In this document: one piece after another, positions 61,418-64,000 of the stretch
Layout: each line of letters opens with the position of its first letter
Position numbering within the stretch: position 1 is the first letter of the stretch
Source of the DNA: JBDHXE01 sp035445085
GTDB taxonomy: Bacteria; Bacteroidota; Ignavibacteria; Kapaibacteriales; UBA2268
Assembly (NCBI GenBank): GCA_035445085.1
Contig: DAOMQA010000012.1
Location: 20,667-84,666 of the forward strand
Direction of reading: 5' to 3'
DNA: 64,000 nt
The notes under the pieces: generated by a model
What the model was told of the DNA's origin: nothing
Seen by the model: only the letters and a program-made list of their open reading frames with translations
Databases searched by the model: none
Position numbers and translations under genes: made by a program

Positions 61418-62179
61418 TTAGCTATTTTTATTCTTAAACTGACTAATATAATTTTTAGTATAATCCGACAAAACTAAATATCCAGATATTTCTGCACGTT
61501 TCTCTAATAGTTCGTCCCAGTTATCAGTGCCTTCCCAAAAAATTGTCTTCAATTCTTTAGCCGCAGTTGGCGATGCCTGTGAGAGCTTAGTAGATAATTT
61601 TTTAAGTTCTATATCTAATTCTTCTTTAGTCGCATACACTTTTGCAAACAAACCTCGATTTAAAGCCCATTCGGCACTATACCACTCAAAATCTATAGAC
61701 ATTTGTGAAAAAGAGGCTCTGCCTAATTTTCTCTCAACGGCTGGACCAACTACATTTGGTCCGATACCAAGAGCATATTCACTTAGTTTAACAGAAGCAT
61801 CTTTTACAGCAATAGCATAATCAGCTGCTGCAACTAAGCCAACACCTCCGCCAACAGCCTTGCCATGTACGCGGGCAATGATAAATTTAGGTGCTTTTTT
61901 CATTGCATTTATAACACGTGCAAAACCCATAAAAAATTCTTTACCCTTTTCAAATGTCTCTATTTCTATCAGTTCGTCAAATGAAGCTCCTGCACAAAAT
62001 GCCTTGTCTCCATCAGATTGCAAAATAATTGTATGAACTTTCTCATCTTGCCCAGCGTACTCTACTGCCTCTGCCAATTGTTTTAATATTAAGGCAGGCA
62101 AAGAATTACTCTTTGGATGAAAAAAAGTTATAATCCCTAATTTATCTTTAACTTCGTATTTTACGTAACCATTATCCAT
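61418..62179 (-). CDS. Enoyl-CoA hydratase/isomerase family protein
   Basis: A 253-residue crotonase-fold protein. FCAGASFDE (near residues 61-69) and the oxyanion-hole segment VHGKAVGGGVGLVAAAD (near residues 104-120) are clear. In true enoyl-CoA hydratase two Glu residues follow; here the first is not obvious, so a hydratase, isomerase or other crotonase activity is possible. It acts in fatty acid or related acyl-CoA metabolism in the cytoplasm. It shares a transcript with the PIN-domain gene. Confidence 0.87.
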   Translation of the reverse strand: MDNGYVKYEVKDKLGIITFFHPKSNSLPALILKQLAEAVEYAGQDEKVHTIILQSDGDKAFCAGASFDELIEIETFEKGKEFFMGFARVINAMKKAPKFIIARVHGKAVGGGVGLVAAADYAIAVKDASVKLSEYALGIGPNVVGPAVERKLGRASFSQMSIDFEWYSAEWALNRGLFAKVYATKEELDIELKKLSTKLSQASPTAAKELKTIFWEGTDNWDELLEKRAEISGYLVLSDYTKNYISQFKNKNS

Positions 62180-62332
62180 TATATAACCCAGCTTATTTTG
62201 TTAATTTTCAAAATTTATTTTATTACGCATAAAATTATAATATATTTGAAGATAGTAAGTTTATTAAATTCAAATAAGTATTTTAGTTATTTACTTATAT
62301 TGTTACGTTTTAATTATAATGACGTCTAAGGA

Positions 62333-62860
62333 ATGGATTCAAAAGAGTTTGTAGAGACTTTGCTTCCTATTAGGGATAAGCTCTTTAGATATGCGAAAAG
62401 AGTATTAATTAACTATGAAGAAGCAGAAGATATAGTCCAAGAAGTTTATTTAAGATTATGGACTAATAGAGAACAATTAGCGGAGAAAAAGAGTTTGGAA
62501 GCATTTGCTATGACAATGACCAAAAACCTATGTATTGATAGATATAGGTCTAAAGGATACCAAGCATCGAACACAGGTGTCGACGCAGGTGAAGTTAGTA
62601 TAGCTGCTAATTCAATATCTCCACAAAAGATTACCGAACAACGTGATGCTGTTGATTTAGTCAAGCAAATTGTAAGCTCATTACCCGAAAATATGAGGAT
62701 TGTACTAACCTTAAGAGATGTACAAGGCTTAGATTATGATGAGATCGCAGAAATTACGGGTTCCAATATCAATACTCTCAAGGTTAATCTCTCGAGAGCA
62801 CGTAAAAGAGTAAGAGAAGAATTATCTAATAAATATCAATATAAAAATTATGAAGACTGA
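62333..62860 (+). CDS. ECF-type RNA polymerase sigma factor
   Basis: A 175-residue sigma-70 family factor. Region 2 (about 10-80, with ALINYEEAEDIVQEVYLRLW and MTKNLCIDRYRSKG) and region 4 (about 110-165, with LPENMRIVLTLRDVQGLDYDEIAEITGSN) are present and region 3 is missing, as in extracytoplasmic-function factors. Its last 11 bases overlap the next gene, a membrane-anchored partner. In Bacteroidota such pairs, followed by DUF4252 genes, are common. No autoregulatory promoter was recognised. Confidence 0.93.
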   Translation: MDSKEFVETLLPIRDKLFRYAKRVLINYEEAEDIVQEVYLRLWTNREQLAEKKSLEAFAMTMTKNLCIDRYRSKGYQASNTGVDAGEVSIAANSISPQKITEQRDAVDLVKQIVSSLPENMRIVLTLRDVQGLDYDEIAEITGSNINTLKVNLSRARKRVREELSNKYQYKNYED

Positions 62861-63395
62861 TGTTAAACAAATTGATGTATTGATTGATAAGTTTTATGAT
62901 TGTGAAACTACACTCGAAGAAGAAAAGTACCTTAAACAATACTTTCATTCCGATAATGTAGCTCCACACCATAAAATACTTGTTCCACAATTTATTTTTG
63001 CTGACAATGATAGTCCTAACTTATCTAACAGCTTTGATGATAAAATGATGGAATTACTCAATCAGAATACGAATAAGGTATTAAGACTACCTAATGTCTT
63101 TAAAAGTTTTTGGAAGTATTCGGCAGTTGCAGTCGTAATTTTGGGATTTGGAATATTATATTTTATGAATTCTAACCCCATAGAAGTTACTGGCAATTCT
63201 AGTTTAAGTGATGATGAGTTTGCTTATCAAGAAACTATCAATGCACTACAGCTTATTTCTGGCAAGTTAGACAAAGCCGATGACCATTTCCAGACTTTCG
63301 AACTATTAAACCAAGGTTTGGAGCAATTAAACCAATTAAATAATTTTGAAAAATTAAAATACCTCGACAAAGTAATTAAAAAGGAGAATAAATGA
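62850..63395 (+). CDS. Single-pass membrane protein, candidate anti-sigma factor
   Basis: A 181-residue protein: an N-terminal cytoplasmic part (about 1-90), one membrane helix (about 92-110, with YSAVAVVILGFGILYFM) and a C-terminal periplasmic part with helical segments. The topology (N-in, single TM) and the 11-base overlap with the sigma factor gene suit an anti-sigma factor. There is no clear zinc-binding HxxxCxxC (ZAS) motif, so it is not a classic ZAS anti-sigma. It overlaps the DUF4252 gene by four bases. Confidence 0.7.
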   Translation: MKTDVKQIDVLIDKFYDCETTLEEEKYLKQYFHSDNVAPHHKILVPQFIFADNDSPNLSNSFDDKMMELLNQNTNKVLRLPNVFKSFWKYSAVAVVILGFGILYFMNSNPIEVTGNSSLSDDEFAYQETINALQLISGKLDKADDHFQTFELLNQGLEQLNQLNNFEKLKYLDKVIKKENK

Positions 63396-63895
63396 TTCAT
63401 AAATATACAATATTATTTTTTATACTTTTTGTTTCCTTAACTGATGTCATAGCTCAAAATAAGAATATTGAGAGAATTATTAATAATTACTCAAAACTTG
63501 ATGGCTTTACTTCAGTTCAAATTAAAGATCCAGCAAAGACTTTACCTAATATGAACAAAGACAAATCTAAAGAATTGAAAGATTTACTTGAAGGAGTGGA
63601 AATAATTAGAGTTCTTAAAATGGACAAAAATAAAGTTAGTAGCGAAACAAGCAACAAATTTATTAATGAAGTTTCTTCTTTCAATCCGGGCGATGGTTTT
63701 AAGGAGCTTTTATCTGTAAAAGAATCTGGCAATTTTGTAAAAATGCACATAAAAGAAGCTGCGAACAAAAATGTTAGCGATCTACTAATGGTTGCAGGTG
63801 AAAATAAACAAGTTACTTTAATTTGGTTTAATGGTAAGTTAGATTTGGAGAAATTACAAAAATCAGCAGCTATTTTGCCTCATCTCTTACGATAA
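63392..63895 (+). CDS. DUF4252 family exported protein
   Basis: A 167-residue protein with a signal peptide (MIHKYTILFFILFVSLTDVIA, cleavage near 21). The mature part has the DUF4252 pattern: KLDGFTSVQI near residue 36-45, then EGVEIIRVLKM and VAGENKQVTLIWFNG. The family is found after ECF sigma and anti-sigma genes in Bacteroidota; its role is unknown. It overlaps the putative anti-sigma gene by four bases (ATGA), which supports a three-gene operon. Confidence 0.85.
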   Translation: MIHKYTILFFILFVSLTDVIAQNKNIERIINNYSKLDGFTSVQIKDPAKTLPNMNKDKSKELKDLLEGVEIIRVLKMDKNKVSSETSNKFINEVSSFNPGDGFKELLSVKESGNFVKMHIKEAANKNVSDLLMVAGENKQVTLIWFNGKLDLEKLQKSAAILPHLLR

Positions 63896-63942
63896 AATTA
63901 GGAACTTTGCTCTATATATGAGCTTGTGCTTATATACAAAAA

Positions 63943-63987
63943 GAATGAAGCTGTCTCATGACAATGATACAGCTTCTTATTTTTTTA
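63943..63987 (+). terminator. Rho-independent terminator of the ECF sigma operon
   Basis: A stem with arms GAAGCTGT/ACAGCTTC (63947-63954 with 63969-63976) and an inner TCAT/ATGA pairing, followed by a T-rich run (63977-63987). It lies about 50 bases after the DUF4252 stop. Confidence 0.85.
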
Positions 63988-64000
63988 TAGAAAAAATGAA

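Noticed and set aside
1..64000. tRNA genes, CRISPR arrays, insertion sequences, prophage
   Set aside because: No TTCRANY-type tRNA arm, regular repeats, transposase or integrase frame was noticed on reading; a tRNAscan-SE and ISfinder search would be decisive.

Overview
The window looks like chromosomal DNA of a low-GC (about one-third GC by eye) member of the Bacteroidota/Chlorobiota group, most plausibly a Kapabacteria- or Ignavibacteria-like lineage. The sequence shows two large secreted proteins ending in type IX secretion (T9SS) sorting tails, a DUF2723 (GT117) protein, several SusC/D-free outer-membrane barrels and OmpA-type lipoproteins, Bacteroidota-style promoters (TTTG, about 19 bases, TAnnTTTG), an EF-P of the Chlorobi type with Asn at the modified-Lys position, and an ECF sigma-DUF4252 cassette. 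The lineage call is inference from these traits; no rRNA gene is present. I saw no tRNA, CRISPR array, insertion sequence, prophage or integrase. The window reads as ordinary vertically inherited genome with dense short operons.

Layout. 1-3662 (+): a nitrosative-stress cluster: end of a Ric-type di-iron Fe-S repair protein, a DUF1858/DUF2249 protein, a 12-helix haem-copper-oxidase-like membrane protein, a MIP18-type Fe-S assembly protein, an Rrf2 regulator with a Cys triad and a group III truncated haemoglobin. 3792-4568: a methyltransferase. 4716-7838 (-): DUF2723 membrane protein. 8166-14688 (+): carbon metabolism (PEP mutase/isocitrate lyase-like enzyme, aconitase, ADP-forming acyl-CoA synthetase) and ribosomal protein L19. 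14800-19274 (-): a K+/H+ antiporter, then an overlapping operon of two glycosyltransferases, DUF2304 and an AraC regulator with an HMA-like metal motif. 19526-26017 (-): a T9SS surface protein, EF-P, an AIM24 protein and a secreted cyclophilin. 26326-27021 (+): a glycosyltransferase. 27079-33319 (-): a three-gene envelope operon (T9SS protein, OmpA-like protein, barrel). 33554-37881 (+): a degenerate aspartate kinase, a dihydroorotate dehydrogenase and a synthetase-only Rel. 37969-42206 (+): CPBP protease, epimerase, DUF3109 and sigma-54. 42325-51619: peptide transporter, barrels, glycogen synthase operon, a vWA-OmpA lipoprotein and an MscS channel. 51713-52249: an orphan NuoC. 52344-55160 (-): M16 peptidase. 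55332-60164 (+): IleRS, a DksA-like protein, and a 57-residue small protein with zinc-free L31 and S18. 60238-62179 (-): a secreted protein and an enoyl-CoA hydratase with an orphan PIN protein. 62333-63895 (+): ECF sigma factor, membrane partner and DUF4252 protein.

How it fits together. The genes describe a respiring heterotroph (aconitase, NuoC, acyl-CoA enzymes, peptide uptake, glycogen synthesis) with a heavily decorated outer surface (T9SS proteins, glycosyltransferases) and NO/iron-sulfur defence. The strongest unusual points are the swapped GVHH active-site motif in IleRS, the NO-defence cluster with an orphan haem-copper-like protein, the degenerate aspartate kinase coupled to PyrD and a hydrolase-dead Rel, the small-protein/L31/S18 operon, and a perfect 19-base palindrome between a peptide transporter and a barrel gene.
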